From the NCBI RefSeq assembly GCF_001020565.1, contig NZ_LDAS01000001.1:162402-226401 (forward strand): a stretch of 64,000 bases of DNA, read 5' to 3'. This DNA comes from Maribacter thermophilus (GTDB lineage Bacteria; Bacteroidota; Bacteroidia; Flavobacteriales; Flavobacteriaceae). The notes beneath the pieces were generated by a model. That model was not told where the DNA came from. It was given only the letters and a program-made list of their open reading frames with translations, and did no database searches. Positions 19,651-28,239 of the stretch are shown one piece after another. The position numbers and the translations under genes are program-made. Numbering within the stretch: the stretch's first letter is position 1; each line of letters starts with the position of its first letter.

Positions 19651-19685
19651 ATAAAAAAAGCCTCCGGTTTATGGAGGCTTTTTTG
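19651..19685. terminator. Bidirectional terminator between DUF1080 and DUF2007-like genes
   Basis: A 12-bp perfect stem (19654-19665 with 19673-19684) is A-rich on the left and T-rich on the right. It serves the convergent genes on both sides, and the minus-strand gene stops one base beyond it. Confidence 0.9.
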
Positions 19686-19913
19686 TTATTCTTCCCATTC
19701 TATTTCAGAAATGAGGGAAAGGGTTTTTTCTTCTTCATCTTTGTTTACATATATTTCCAATATGTGGGGCAGGGGAGTGCCAAAACCGGCCAAACGGGCA
19801 GATTCGTTTTCATTTTTAATAATAGGTTCTATGCCATTCTCCCGTAAAATCATTTCAATGCGTTTGGTTTTGGCACCATCTCCCCCGAATACTTTTACAT
19901 AGTCAGCACCCAT
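19686..19913 (-). CDS. DUF2007-like small protein
   Basis: This 75-residue protein begins MGADYVKVFGGDGAKTKRIE and continues with a region typical of the DUF2007 ferredoxin-like fold (ILRENGIEPIIKNENES, LEIYVNKDEEEKTLSLISE). DUF2007 proteins are annotated as putative signal-transducing proteins, without proven function. It lies 7 bases downstream of the M28 peptidase gene on the same strand, so it is probably co-transcribed and ends at the shared terminator. Confidence 0.75.
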   Translation of the reverse strand: MGADYVKVFGGDGAKTKRIEMILRENGIEPIIKNENESARLAGFGTPLPHILEIYVNKDEEEKTLSLISEIEWEE

Positions 19914-19920
19914 ATTTATC

Positions 19921-22116
19921 TTATTTAATGTTAGTGTTTATTTCTTTTAAGTAGCTATTAAAGTTGCTCAGTGTTGTACTGAGTACTTTTATTTGTTCTT
20001 CAGCTTCCGTCCAATTTTTCTGCTCCACTGCCTCTCTTACCCCTGGTAGTGTTTTTACGCCATAACCGGTATAAAAACCTGGAGCATATATTTGGTGTTT
20101 GTACCAAGGTCTTCTTGGCAATCCTTTTTCAGAGGTAAGCATCTGTTCGGCTTTCATCAGTTTTTGGTTCAATTGGCTTTTCTTTTCCTTGGAAAGATCA
20201 TCGGTTGCAAGTTTTGAGAAGTCGTCAATAGTAGATTTAAGCGAACTTAATTCGTTTTGTAAAGGAGAAAAATCCAAATAGGGAACTATTGGTTTTAATT
20301 CAGGATTTTTTACAGATTTCTTAGGGTCGGCAGAGAGTTCAAAAGCATTTGCCTTTACAAGTTTATTGTGTTTTTCTACCTCTTTTCTCATTTTTTCGGT
20401 TAAGGATATTATTTCATCCGCGTAACCTGAAACCGTGGCAAACCACTGTTCAAAGTCTAGGGGGATAATATCAGCGTTTGCCAACCTCAAGGTAATGCGA
20501 CCTGCAGTATTGGCCAAGGCAACCCCGTAGGCGAAATCAGGATCTTTAAATCTTTTATAATGAGGGTAGGTATCATAAATGGTATGGTATTCGCCACCTG
20601 CATTTTCTCCCCCGAAACCAAGGTTAAGAGCGGCAATGCCCGCATGTTGAATAAAGGGGGTGTAATCGGATCCCGAACCAAGGGCGTATAATTTAAAAGA
20701 GTCATCACCGCCATGTACCATGTCTCTTGCGATTCTACGTTCTTTAACCGAAACTTTGGTCTGTGGATCCGTTACCGAACCGGCAACTTCAGATACCATT
20801 GCTTGTAACGAATGAGACCCGCCCGCACCTAAAAATCCACGGCCATTGCCGTCTGTGTTAATATAGGCAACTACCTTTTCCTGTAATTCTTTTTTGTGGT
20901 CTTCCACCCATTCCGTAGAACCTATTAATCCTGGTTCTTCGGCATCCCATGCGCAATACACCAATGTTCTTTTTGGCTTGTATCCTTGTTTGGCCAGTTG
21001 TGCGACGGCCCGTGCTTCTTCCATTAAAGCTACCATACCACTTACCGGGTCATTGGCACCGTGCACCCATGCATCGTGGTGATTGCCTCGCATTACCCAT
21101 TGGTCAGGGTATTCTGAACCTTTCATTGTAGCAATAACATTATGGGCAGGGGTCAATTTCCAATCAAACTTTAGTTTAAGGTGAACCTTGGCGGGTCCGG
21201 GACCTATGTGGTAGGTGATGGGCAACCCACCGCGCCAAGATTCTGGAGCTACGGGTCCGTCCAAAGCGGCCAATAAGGGTTGTGCATCTTCATAAGAAAT
21301 GGGCAATACCGGTATTTTGGTTATCGTCGGGGCATTTTCCTTTTTTAATCTTTTTGCGTCTTTGGTAGCACCGTAACCAGGTGTGAGCACGTCTCCGGGA
21401 TATGTAGGCATATCCATGACAGATCCTCTTTGAACACCTGTTTTGTTCTTAAACGCCCCTTTCGGATAAACATCGCCTCTACCATACCCGTCATCTTGCG
21501 GATCTGAATAAATGATGCAACCTATGGCTCCGTTTTCGGCTGCCAATTTTGGTTTAATGCCTCGCCATGATCCCTGGTATTTGGCAATTACGATTTTACC
21601 TTTTACGCTAATGCCCAATTTTTCCAATTCTTCATAATCTTTAGGTATGCCATAGTTTACAAAAACAAGTTCGGCCTCTACATCACCATCTGTCGAAAAG
21701 GCATTGTAACTGGGTAAAAGAGCATCGCCCTGGGCCGTAAAAGGGTCTCCTTCTACCGGAACGGCGGTAAGTTTTGCCTTGTATTTTGTTGGTCCGGTAA
21801 GTTCCAGTACTCTTTCTGTAGGATAAGGAAATAGAACATGATAGGTTTCTATTTTGGCATCGTAACCCCAAGACTTAAATTGGTCTCTGATCCATTTGGC
21901 ATTTTTTTCTCCATACTTTGTACCTACCCAATGCGGTTCTGCCGACATTTTTTGCATCCATTCATCTAAATTGGAAGCTTTTAGTTTGTCTTCAAAATCT
22001 TTTTCAATTTTGGCCTGTTGATCTGCCCCAGTCGCAGAAAAACCTATAATAGGGCTTTGTGCTTTTAGTGAGCTGAAGAATAGAATAAAGATAAGAGAGA
22101 TAAAAAGTTGTTTCAT
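19921..22116 (-). CDS. Exported M28-family metallopeptidase (glutamate carboxypeptidase II-like)
   Basis: This 731-residue protein has a Sec signal peptide (ending SLKAQ). A protease-associated domain (about residues 120-270) is inserted before the zinc peptidase domain, and a transferrin-receptor-like dimerisation domain ends the protein. The two-zinc site is complete: His in GNHHDAW, Asp in GANDPVSG, Glu in DAEEPGLIGS and His in GEYHTIYDTY. It probably removes C-terminal acidic or other residues from peptides in the periplasm. It is followed by the small DUF2007-like gene and preceded after 32 bases by the Gfo/Idh gene, so the three may form one transcript. Confidence 0.93.
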   Translation of the reverse strand: MKQLFISLIFILFFSSLKAQSPIIGFSATGADQQAKIEKDFEDKLKASNLDEWMQKMSAEPHWVGTKYGEKNAKWIRDQFKSWGYDAKIETYHVLFPYPTERVLELTGPTKYKAKLTAVPVEGDPFTAQGDALLPSYNAFSTDGDVEAELVFVNYGIPKDYEELEKLGISVKGKIVIAKYQGSWRGIKPKLAAENGAIGCIIYSDPQDDGYGRGDVYPKGAFKNKTGVQRGSVMDMPTYPGDVLTPGYGATKDAKRLKKENAPTITKIPVLPISYEDAQPLLAALDGPVAPESWRGGLPITYHIGPGPAKVHLKLKFDWKLTPAHNVIATMKGSEYPDQWVMRGNHHDAWVHGANDPVSGMVALMEEARAVAQLAKQGYKPKRTLVYCAWDAEEPGLIGSTEWVEDHKKELQEKVVAYINTDGNGRGFLGAGGSHSLQAMVSEVAGSVTDPQTKVSVKERRIARDMVHGGDDSFKLYALGSGSDYTPFIQHAGIAALNLGFGGENAGGEYHTIYDTYPHYKRFKDPDFAYGVALANTAGRITLRLANADIIPLDFEQWFATVSGYADEIISLTEKMRKEVEKHNKLVKANAFELSADPKKSVKNPELKPIVPYLDFSPLQNELSSLKSTIDDFSKLATDDLSKEKKSQLNQKLMKAEQMLTSEKGLPRRPWYKHQIYAPGFYTGYGVKTLPGVREAVEQKNWTEAEEQIKVLSTTLSNFNSYLKEINTNIK

Positions 22117-22148
22117 AATAGTGTTATTTTGGTTTGGTTATGGGTTGC

Positions 22149-23252
22149 TTACTTTTTATTTAGAACAATGGTTTTTCCTGACTCTGAACTGTCTTTGGCG
22201 GCTTGTAATATTTCCATGGCAACAATATTGTTCTCTAGGGTATAAGGGCCAAATGGCTCAAGTTTTAAAGAATTGTTGATTACGGCTGCAAGCACCGAAA
22301 AAGGGTCGTTATAGGGTTCCGGCCTATTTTGAAAGAAGAGGGTCTCTTCTGTAAAATCACTATAACCCTTAGATAGTCTTATACGAAGTTGATGTGCATT
22401 GTCGGAATACAAGGCACCTTTTTCACCGTAGATTTCCATATCCTTTCTACCAATAGGCCAATTCCATGAAGGTTCTAAAATGGCCATGGCACCGTCGTAG
22501 GTTAAAATGATGGTGGCGTCATCATCTACCAACGGGTTGTTTTCTGGCTGTAACTGCTGTTTTACGGCCGTTACCGAATTTGGTTTTTTCCCTTTCATTA
22601 ACCAAGTCATTAAATTAGCACCGTAACAGCCAAAATCCATAATGGCACCACCTCCGTTTAGTTCAGGGTCTGTTAGCCATTCTAAAAACTCGTCCGAGAC
22701 CCCTATTTTTTTAGGCCCTTTATGTCCATCTCTAACAATTATCTTTCTTAGTCCACCTATAGTACCATCTTCGACAAGGGCTTTGGCTTTAAAATTGGTT
22801 TCGTACCACGAGGTTTCATAATTTGTAAGTACGTGTATTTTATGTTTTTCAGCTAATTTTTGAATTTTCAGGGCATCGGCTAGGCTAGTGGCCAAGGGTT
22901 TCTCTACCATAACATGAATTCCTTTGGGGGCACATGTTTCTACTACACCTAAATGTTCTTTAATGTTTCCGAAAGCGGCCACAGCATCAGGTTTGGTAGC
23001 CTTTATCATTTCTTCTAGGCTATCGTAAACAATATCCATAGAGAAACCATATTGTTGCGACAACCTTTGTGCTAGTTCTTTATTTTTTTCTACGATGCCC
23101 ACCATATTGATGTCCGATTGTGGCTTCCGGCTCAAAATCCAACCAACATGACCGTGGGTCAATCCGGCGACGCCCAATTTAAGGGGGGCTTCTTGCGAAA
23201 AAGTAGCAATAACGATAAGAAATAAAAATACGATGGTTGTATAGATTTTCAT
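22149..23252 (-). CDS. Exported Gfo/Idh/MocA-family oxidoreductase
   Basis: This 367-residue NAD(P)-dependent sugar oxidoreductase-like protein has a Sec-type signal peptide (MKIYTTIVFLFLIVIATFSQ), which is unusual for an enzyme needing a cytoplasmic cofactor. The Rossmann loop reads LGVAGLTHGHVGWIL in place of the common GxGxxG. The catalytic EKP motif is intact (MVEKPLATS), and the C-terminal alpha/beta domain includes GGGAIMDFGCYGANLMTWLM. It is probably a periplasmic sugar dehydrogenase with a tightly held cofactor. The start at 23252 is chosen over 23276 because it places the signal peptide at the N-terminus. Confidence 0.9.
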   Translation of the reverse strand: MKIYTTIVFLFLIVIATFSQEAPLKLGVAGLTHGHVGWILSRKPQSDINMVGIVEKNKELAQRLSQQYGFSMDIVYDSLEEMIKATKPDAVAAFGNIKEHLGVVETCAPKGIHVMVEKPLATSLADALKIQKLAEKHKIHVLTNYETSWYETNFKAKALVEDGTIGGLRKIIVRDGHKGPKKIGVSDEFLEWLTDPELNGGGAIMDFGCYGANLMTWLMKGKKPNSVTAVKQQLQPENNPLVDDDATIILTYDGAMAILEPSWNWPIGRKDMEIYGEKGALYSDNAHQLRIRLSKGYSDFTEETLFFQNRPEPYNDPFSVLAAVINNSLKLEPFGPYTLENNIVAMEILQAAKDSSESGKTIVLNKK

Positions 23253-23304
23253 AATTACATGTTTTTTACCCGTCAACTACCGAGCCGATTGTAACCTTGG
23301 TTTA

Positions 23305-24615
23305 TTATTTTAAAGGTAATGTAAAATAGAATGTACTTCCTTTGTTTTCAATGGATTCTACCCAAATTCGCCCACCATGATATTCTACCACTTTTTTACA
23401 ACCGTACAGACCTATGCCCGAACCTTCAAATTCTTTTGAAGCATGTAGTTTTTGAAAGGCCTTAAAAATATTATCAAAATGTTTTTTGGGGATCCCAATG
23501 CCGTTATCGGAAACAGTGAACATATAGCTGTCTGTTTTTTTGTGACAAGTAATATTTATTTCTGGTTTTTTGTTTTTTGGTGTAAATTTTAGGGCATTGT
23601 CCACTAGGTTTTGAAATAGTAACCGCAGTTCTATGGGGTAGCCTTGTACAACCGGTAAATTATCTACGCTGACCACTGCTTGGGTCTCTTTAATTCTGTG
23701 AGACAGATCTTTTAGTATATCCTTTAATAAGTTGTTCAGGTCAACAGGTTCTTTTACTTTTGAGTTACCGATCTTTGCGTTTTCCAATAGGTTGCCGACC
23801 AAATGCATCATGCGGGTCGCACTTGTTTTAAGATAATCGAAATAGGTATCAACCTCTTTGTTGTCGGTATTTTTAAAATGTAATTTTAACTGATCGGCAA
23901 TTGCGTCAATATTACTAATAGGGGCTTTTAGGTCGTGGGTTACCATATAGGTAAATTCCTCTATTTGTTTATTTTTAATTTCCAGTTCTTTGTTTAAATG
24001 GGCTAATTCTTTGTTTTGGGATCTTAAACTTTCTTGAGATTTTTTAAGCTCAATGGCATTGGCTTTTAAAGAATTATTTTTTATTTCAAGTTCATCGGTG
24101 TAGGATCGGGTCTTTTTCTCATCATACATAAAAAAGGTAATGGACAACCAGCATAGGCATGCCAAGAAAACTACAATTTCGTCAAAAGGAAGGTTAAAGT
24201 CACCAAGAATGGGACCATATATACCAATATAAATGGTCGGTAACAAGAACGTTAGTATGATGTATATTATAATAATTTTTCGCCATTTAGGTCGGTTTCG
24301 AAAAATTATAAAGCTCATAAAGGCAGAAGTGCCGATTGCTAGGCCTTGGGCAAAAAAGCCACCGACCAACATGGTAATTACCCCAAACATTAGCGGGGGT
24401 ACGGTGCTCATATAAAAGCTTGTCAGAATTTTTTTTTTGAATGTATCTATTATGGCGCCCAGACCAAAACCCAGGGTCAAAACGAAGGTTATTATTTGAG
24501 GCGTGGAAGAAGAAAAAAATAAGGTACAAAGAAAAACAAAAAGCGAACAAACAGCTGAAATAATAGTGATGTAACCAAATTTTTTGCTCCAAATGAAATC
24601 TTTCTTTTTTTGCAT
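23305..24615 (-). CDS. Membrane sensor histidine kinase (orphan)
   Basis: This 436-residue protein has five or six N-terminal membrane helices (about residues 12-165), a coiled coil (about 175-220), then HisKA with the phospho-acceptor His in MVTHDLKAPISNIDAI. The HATPase domain shows the N box QNLVDNALKFTP, the G1 box VSDNGIGIP and the G2 region GSGIGLYGCKKVVEYHGGRI. It lacks a recognisable periplasmic sensor domain, so it probably senses through the membrane part. No response regulator lies nearby, so the partner is unknown. It is upstream of and co-directional with the Gfo/Idh gene (52 bases from stop to that start). Confidence 0.92.
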   Translation of the reverse strand: MQKKKDFIWSKKFGYITIISAVCSLFVFLCTLFFSSSTPQIITFVLTLGFGLGAIIDTFKKKILTSFYMSTVPPLMFGVITMLVGGFFAQGLAIGTSAFMSFIIFRNRPKWRKIIIIYIILTFLLPTIYIGIYGPILGDFNLPFDEIVVFLACLCWLSITFFMYDEKKTRSYTDELEIKNNSLKANAIELKKSQESLRSQNKELAHLNKELEIKNKQIEEFTYMVTHDLKAPISNIDAIADQLKLHFKNTDNKEVDTYFDYLKTSATRMMHLVGNLLENAKIGNSKVKEPVDLNNLLKDILKDLSHRIKETQAVVSVDNLPVVQGYPIELRLLFQNLVDNALKFTPKNKKPEINITCHKKTDSYMFTVSDNGIGIPKKHFDNIFKAFQKLHASKEFEGSGIGLYGCKKVVEYHGGRIWVESIENKGSTFYFTLPLK

Positions 24616-24701
24616 TGGTGGTTTTATGATCTTAGAATTCGAAATGGTGAATTTTATATATAAGTAGGTATCTTAAGATACACTAATTTACTTCTTCTTT
24701 T

Positions 24702-26165
24702 TTAATTACTGTTTTTTAATAAGTTAATATAAAATTGTATTCCATTGTTAAAATCGGAAACGGCCAATCTTTCATTTAAACCGTGAAAAGATTTTTTAGT
24801 GTCCTCGTTAAGGTGAATAGGGGAAAACCTATAAATATTTGGACTTAGTAATTTAAAATGTCTAGAATCGGTGGCACCCACGACCAAGTTTGGAGAGGTA
24901 AATACTTCGGGGTACAATTCTTTAATAGTTCTGTTGATCAACTGAAAGCCATAAGAATCTGTACTGGATAGATTGGAGGCTTCATTCATGGTACTGCTTT
25001 TCTCTATTTTTACCCGGTCATCGTTGATTACCTTGGTAACATGATCCAGTACATCTTGTATGGTGGTTTCTGGCAGTATTCTGAAATTTACCGTAGCGTT
25101 GGCCCTTTGGGGAATTATATTGTCTTTTACGCCACTATTGAATATGGTCGGGGCGGTAGTCGTCCGTATCATGGCACTACTACTAGGGCTTTTTTCAAAG
25201 GCCGATAATATGATAGGTTTAAGAATACCTTTATTGGCAAAGATAAGTTTATTGGCAAAAGGCATTTCTGGCCCCAGATAATCTATAAAACCTTCTAGTG
25301 GAACCGTGAATTTTGTGGGTAACGGATTTTTTTTGATTTTTGAGATAGCACTGGCCAAGACATCTATGGCGGTTTCCTTACCGGGCATAGAAGAGTGTCC
25401 GCCTTCAATCTTAACAGAAAAATTTAAGCTTAAAAAACCTTTCTCGGCCGTTCCTATAAGTGCTACATCTTTAGAAACCCCTGGAACAAGACCGTTGGCA
25501 ATAACCCCCCCTTCATCCATTATAAATTCTGCTTCTACACCTTGGTCCTTTAAGTAGCTGGCGATGGCCGTAGCACCTCTTGGGCCACCAATTTCCTCAT
25601 CATGCCCAAAGGCTAGATAAATGTCTCTCTTGGGGCGATAATTGTTCTTTAATAGCCATTCTACGGCTTCCGATATGGCAATAACGCCTACCTTATCATC
25701 AATGGCACCACGGCCCCAAATGGTGTCGTTTTTAATGACCCCTGCAAAAGGGGGCGATTTCCACTCAGGCAGGTTTTTTTCTATCACAGGTACCACATCT
25801 AAATGTGCCATAAGAATTATAGGCTTTAAGGAAGTATCCGTTCCTTTCCACAAGAAAAGATGACTAAAGTCGTTAAATTGTTTTTTTATCAATAGAGAAT
25901 CCATCAGCGGGTAGCTGGATTTCATGAAGTCATTGAATTTTTTAAATTCCAAAGAATCAAAATCCGCTAAATTTTCAGGTGAAACGGTTTTTATTTGTAG
26001 CGCTTTTGAAAAACGGTGTATTGCTCCGGGGTCTATAGCCACTTTCTCGGCTTTTTCTACCGATATCTGTTTCGATTCAAAATTGAAATAATTGTAAGTT
26101 AAAATTGCCGCAAATATTAGTAGGCAAACAAGTAAAAAAAGAAGAACTTTTTTGAGTGGTTTCAT
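24702..26165 (-). CDS. M20-family metallopeptidase (carboxypeptidase S / PM20D1-like)
   Basis: This 487-residue protein has an N-terminal membrane anchor or signal (MKPLKKVLLFLLVCLLIFAA). The zinc site of M20 peptidases is present: His/Asp in LMAHLDVVPV, Asp in WGRGAIDDKVGVIA, Glu-Glu in GHDEEIGGPRG and Asp-Glu in FIMDEGG. The lid dimerisation domain lies in the middle (VKIEGGHSSMPGKETAIDVL). It probably cleaves dipeptides or N-acyl amino acids outside the cytoplasm. The start at 26165 is preferred over 26195 because the charged, then hydrophobic, N-terminus begins there. No co-directional neighbour is close. Confidence 0.9.
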   Translation of the reverse strand: MKPLKKVLLFLLVCLLIFAAILTYNYFNFESKQISVEKAEKVAIDPGAIHRFSKALQIKTVSPENLADFDSLEFKKFNDFMKSSYPLMDSLLIKKQFNDFSHLFLWKGTDTSLKPIILMAHLDVVPVIEKNLPEWKSPPFAGVIKNDTIWGRGAIDDKVGVIAISEAVEWLLKNNYRPKRDIYLAFGHDEEIGGPRGATAIASYLKDQGVEAEFIMDEGGVIANGLVPGVSKDVALIGTAEKGFLSLNFSVKIEGGHSSMPGKETAIDVLASAISKIKKNPLPTKFTVPLEGFIDYLGPEMPFANKLIFANKGILKPIILSAFEKSPSSSAMIRTTTAPTIFNSGVKDNIIPQRANATVNFRILPETTIQDVLDHVTKVINDDRVKIEKSSTMNEASNLSSTDSYGFQLINRTIKELYPEVFTSPNLVVGATDSRHFKLLSPNIYRFSPIHLNEDTKKSFHGLNERLAVSDFNNGIQFYINLLKNSN

Positions 26166-26246
26166 AGGTTGGTTTATTATCCTTAAATATAGCAAACTTG
26201 TAAAAAAAATGAGCCATACTCATTCTTTTAATCAATTAAAAGGTGT

Positions 26247-26280
26247 TTTGTTCGTACAAAATCGTATTTGGATACTTTTG
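26247..26280 (+). promoter_or_regulatory. Candidate promoter for the glycine-rich exported protein gene
   Basis: TTTG at 26247-26250, a 22-base spacer and an exact TAnnTTTG (TACTTTTG, 26273-26280). The leader to the ATG at 26441 would be about 150 bases. A small palindrome TTTTGT-TCGT-ACAAAA (26245-26260) overlaps the -33 element and could be an operator. Confidence 0.45.
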
Positions 26281-26440
26281 GCCACTTTAAATATTAAAAT
26301 TTTAAGACAAAGATTTTTAGCGGTAGTGACATATGATGGCGGTAATCGAATATATTGGTGCTTGATGGAAAATTAGACCAAATATGAAATGAAAATAATT
26401 GTTGCACGTTATATTAGTCGTGAACTTATTGTTTTTAAAA

Positions 26441-26905
26441 ATGAAAATAAAGGTTTTTCTATTGTTGTTTATGGTGAATACGTATTGGGTATATTCTCAA
26501 GGAATTTCAAATGCCGCAAAGCACGTGGGCGCGGGTATTGTAATCGGTGGAGTGGGAGGATATGCCGCTCATGAAATTTTTAACGGACGACAGGAGTGGA
26601 CCTGGGCAGGGGCCTTTGGAAGCAGTTTGGCCGCTGGGCTCATAAAGGAATCGTACGATAAATCCAGTGCCGATTTGTGGCAAACCGATGATGTCGTTTT
26701 TACTGCCCTAGGGGGCTTTATTTCTGGGTTGGCCTTGGATCTGCTATTGGATCATAATAAAAGAAGAAGAGGTAGGTCTGGCAAAAATTGTGGTTGTCTG
26801 GTAGCCTTTGAAAATAATGTATCACCAACATATGTTCCTATAATCAACAAAGGAGGTTCTAGGGATATAGGATCGGGAATAGAAGCCTCTTATCTTTTTA
26901 AGTAG
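26441..26905 (+). CDS. Exported glycine-rich protein, YfiM/DUF2279-like pattern
   Basis: This 154-residue protein has a signal peptide (MKIKVFLLLFMVNTYWVYSQ). Three glycine-rich hydrophobic stretches follow (GAGIVIGGVGGYAAHEIF, WAGAFGSSLAAGLIKESYD, ALGGFISGLALDLLLD), then a basic tail with RRGRSGKNCGCL. The order of a His-containing first stretch, WTWAG and an AKE-like LIKESYD resembles the YfiM/DUF2279 lipoprotein family, but I am not sure of the match. The start at 26441 is chosen over 26399 because it gives a normal signal peptide. The stop is 2 bases from the convergent DUF58 stop, so no terminator fits between them. Confidence 0.7.
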   Translation: MKIKVFLLLFMVNTYWVYSQGISNAAKHVGAGIVIGGVGGYAAHEIFNGRQEWTWAGAFGSSLAAGLIKESYDKSSADLWQTDDVVFTALGGFISGLALDLLLDHNKRRRGRSGKNCGCLVAFENNVSPTYVPIINKGGSRDIGSGIEASYLFK

Positions 26906-26907
26906 GT

Positions 26908-28239
26908 CTAGAGTAGTCCTCTGGCCTTTATTTCCAAATATTTGTTTATCGTATTAATGGTGAGCTGTTCTGGTTTTGTAAGTATGGTCTGTATGCCATA
27001 TTTTTCCAATTCTTTTTGCATCAGTTTTTTGTCCAAAGAGAATTTTTCTGCAATAGCTTTATGGTAGATGGCCTGTATATCTTCTGCATCTGTCTCGATA
27101 AGTTTTTCCAATTCTGAATTTTCAAAGAAAATGACTACCAATACATGTTTTTTAGACAGTGCCAAAAGATAGGGCAATTGGCGCTTTAGCCCCGAGATAT
27201 GTTCGAAATTTGTATAAAGCAATAATAGGCTGCGATGATTCACCTTACGCTTAATATGGCCATATAGTAGGCCAAAGTCAGAATCGGTGAACTCGGTATC
27301 AATATTATAAAGTTTCTCTAAGATAGTGTTAAGGTGGGTAGCTTTCTGAATTGCCGGCACATAGCTCTCAATATTTTTGGAAAAACCTATAAGTCCCGTT
27401 TTATCGTTTCGTTTTAAGGCTACATTAGAAAATGCCAAACAACTATTTATCGCGTAGTCCAATAATTTTAACCCATTAAAGGGCATTTTCATAACCCTAC
27501 CTGTATCTATGATAGAATAGATAGGCTGTGATTTTTCATCTTGGTATTGGTTGACCATTAATTGACGTTGCTTGGCGGTCGCTTTCCAGTTGAGTGTTCT
27601 AATGTCGTCTCCGGGTACATACTCCTTGATCTGTTCAAATTCTTGAGTATGCCCAATTTTCCTTATTTTCTTTAGGCCAATAGCCGTAAGCCTGTTACTA
27701 ATTGCCAAAAAATCGTATTGTTGCATTTGTATTATGGACGGGTAAACGGGGACCATTTGGTCTTTTTGAAATACAAATTTTCTTTTAATGATCTTTAATG
27801 GCGAAGAGGCGAACAAAATAAGGTTTCCAAAAACGTATTCTCCTCTATCTACTGGGCGAACCTCATAATCAAAATTCTTCTTTTCACCCTTTACCAGAGA
27901 GGTTTGAAAGTTAAAATCCCTTTTTTGAAATTGCACAGGAAGTTCATCTATAAGAGAAATATAGGTTTTAAAGGAATAACCGGTCTCAAAGAATATTGTG
28001 ATCGGGTTTACATCGCTGTTCGATAATTTTTTAGGAAGTTTTCTTTCTGCTTTTAGCCCCGTTCCGGTACCGTAAAGAAGATATATATCAAAAAGAAAGA
28101 AACCGATCAGTAAAAGGGTCAATACCCAAGCAATCGGGTAGATGGGTTTGATCCAATAAGAAAGTATAAAGCATGCCGATAGGCAGGCCAGATATTTAAA
28201 AAAGGTGTTATGTATATAAAAAGACTTTAGAAACTTCAT
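26908..28239 (-). CDS. DUF58 domain protein (last gene of MoxR operon)
   Basis: This 443-residue membrane-linked protein has two N-terminal helices (near LACLSACFILSYWI and VLTLLLIGFFLFDIYLL). The DUF58 signature EYVPGDDIRTLNWKATAKQRQL is visible (in two parts, about residues 205-226), followed by a von Willebrand A-like region (SIIDTGRVMKMPFNGLKLLD). DUF58 proteins accompany MoxR AAA ATPases and are thought to act with them in assembling or modulating membrane complexes. The gene abuts moxR with no gap, so translation is probably coupled. Confidence 0.92.
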   Translation of the reverse strand: MKFLKSFYIHNTFFKYLACLSACFILSYWIKPIYPIAWVLTLLLIGFFLFDIYLLYGTGTGLKAERKLPKKLSNSDVNPITIFFETGYSFKTYISLIDELPVQFQKRDFNFQTSLVKGEKKNFDYEVRPVDRGEYVFGNLILFASSPLKIIKRKFVFQKDQMVPVYPSIIQMQQYDFLAISNRLTAIGLKKIRKIGHTQEFEQIKEYVPGDDIRTLNWKATAKQRQLMVNQYQDEKSQPIYSIIDTGRVMKMPFNGLKLLDYAINSCLAFSNVALKRNDKTGLIGFSKNIESYVPAIQKATHLNTILEKLYNIDTEFTDSDFGLLYGHIKRKVNHRSLLLLYTNFEHISGLKRQLPYLLALSKKHVLVVIFFENSELEKLIETDAEDIQAIYHKAIAEKFSLDKKLMQKELEKYGIQTILTKPEQLTINTINKYLEIKARGLL

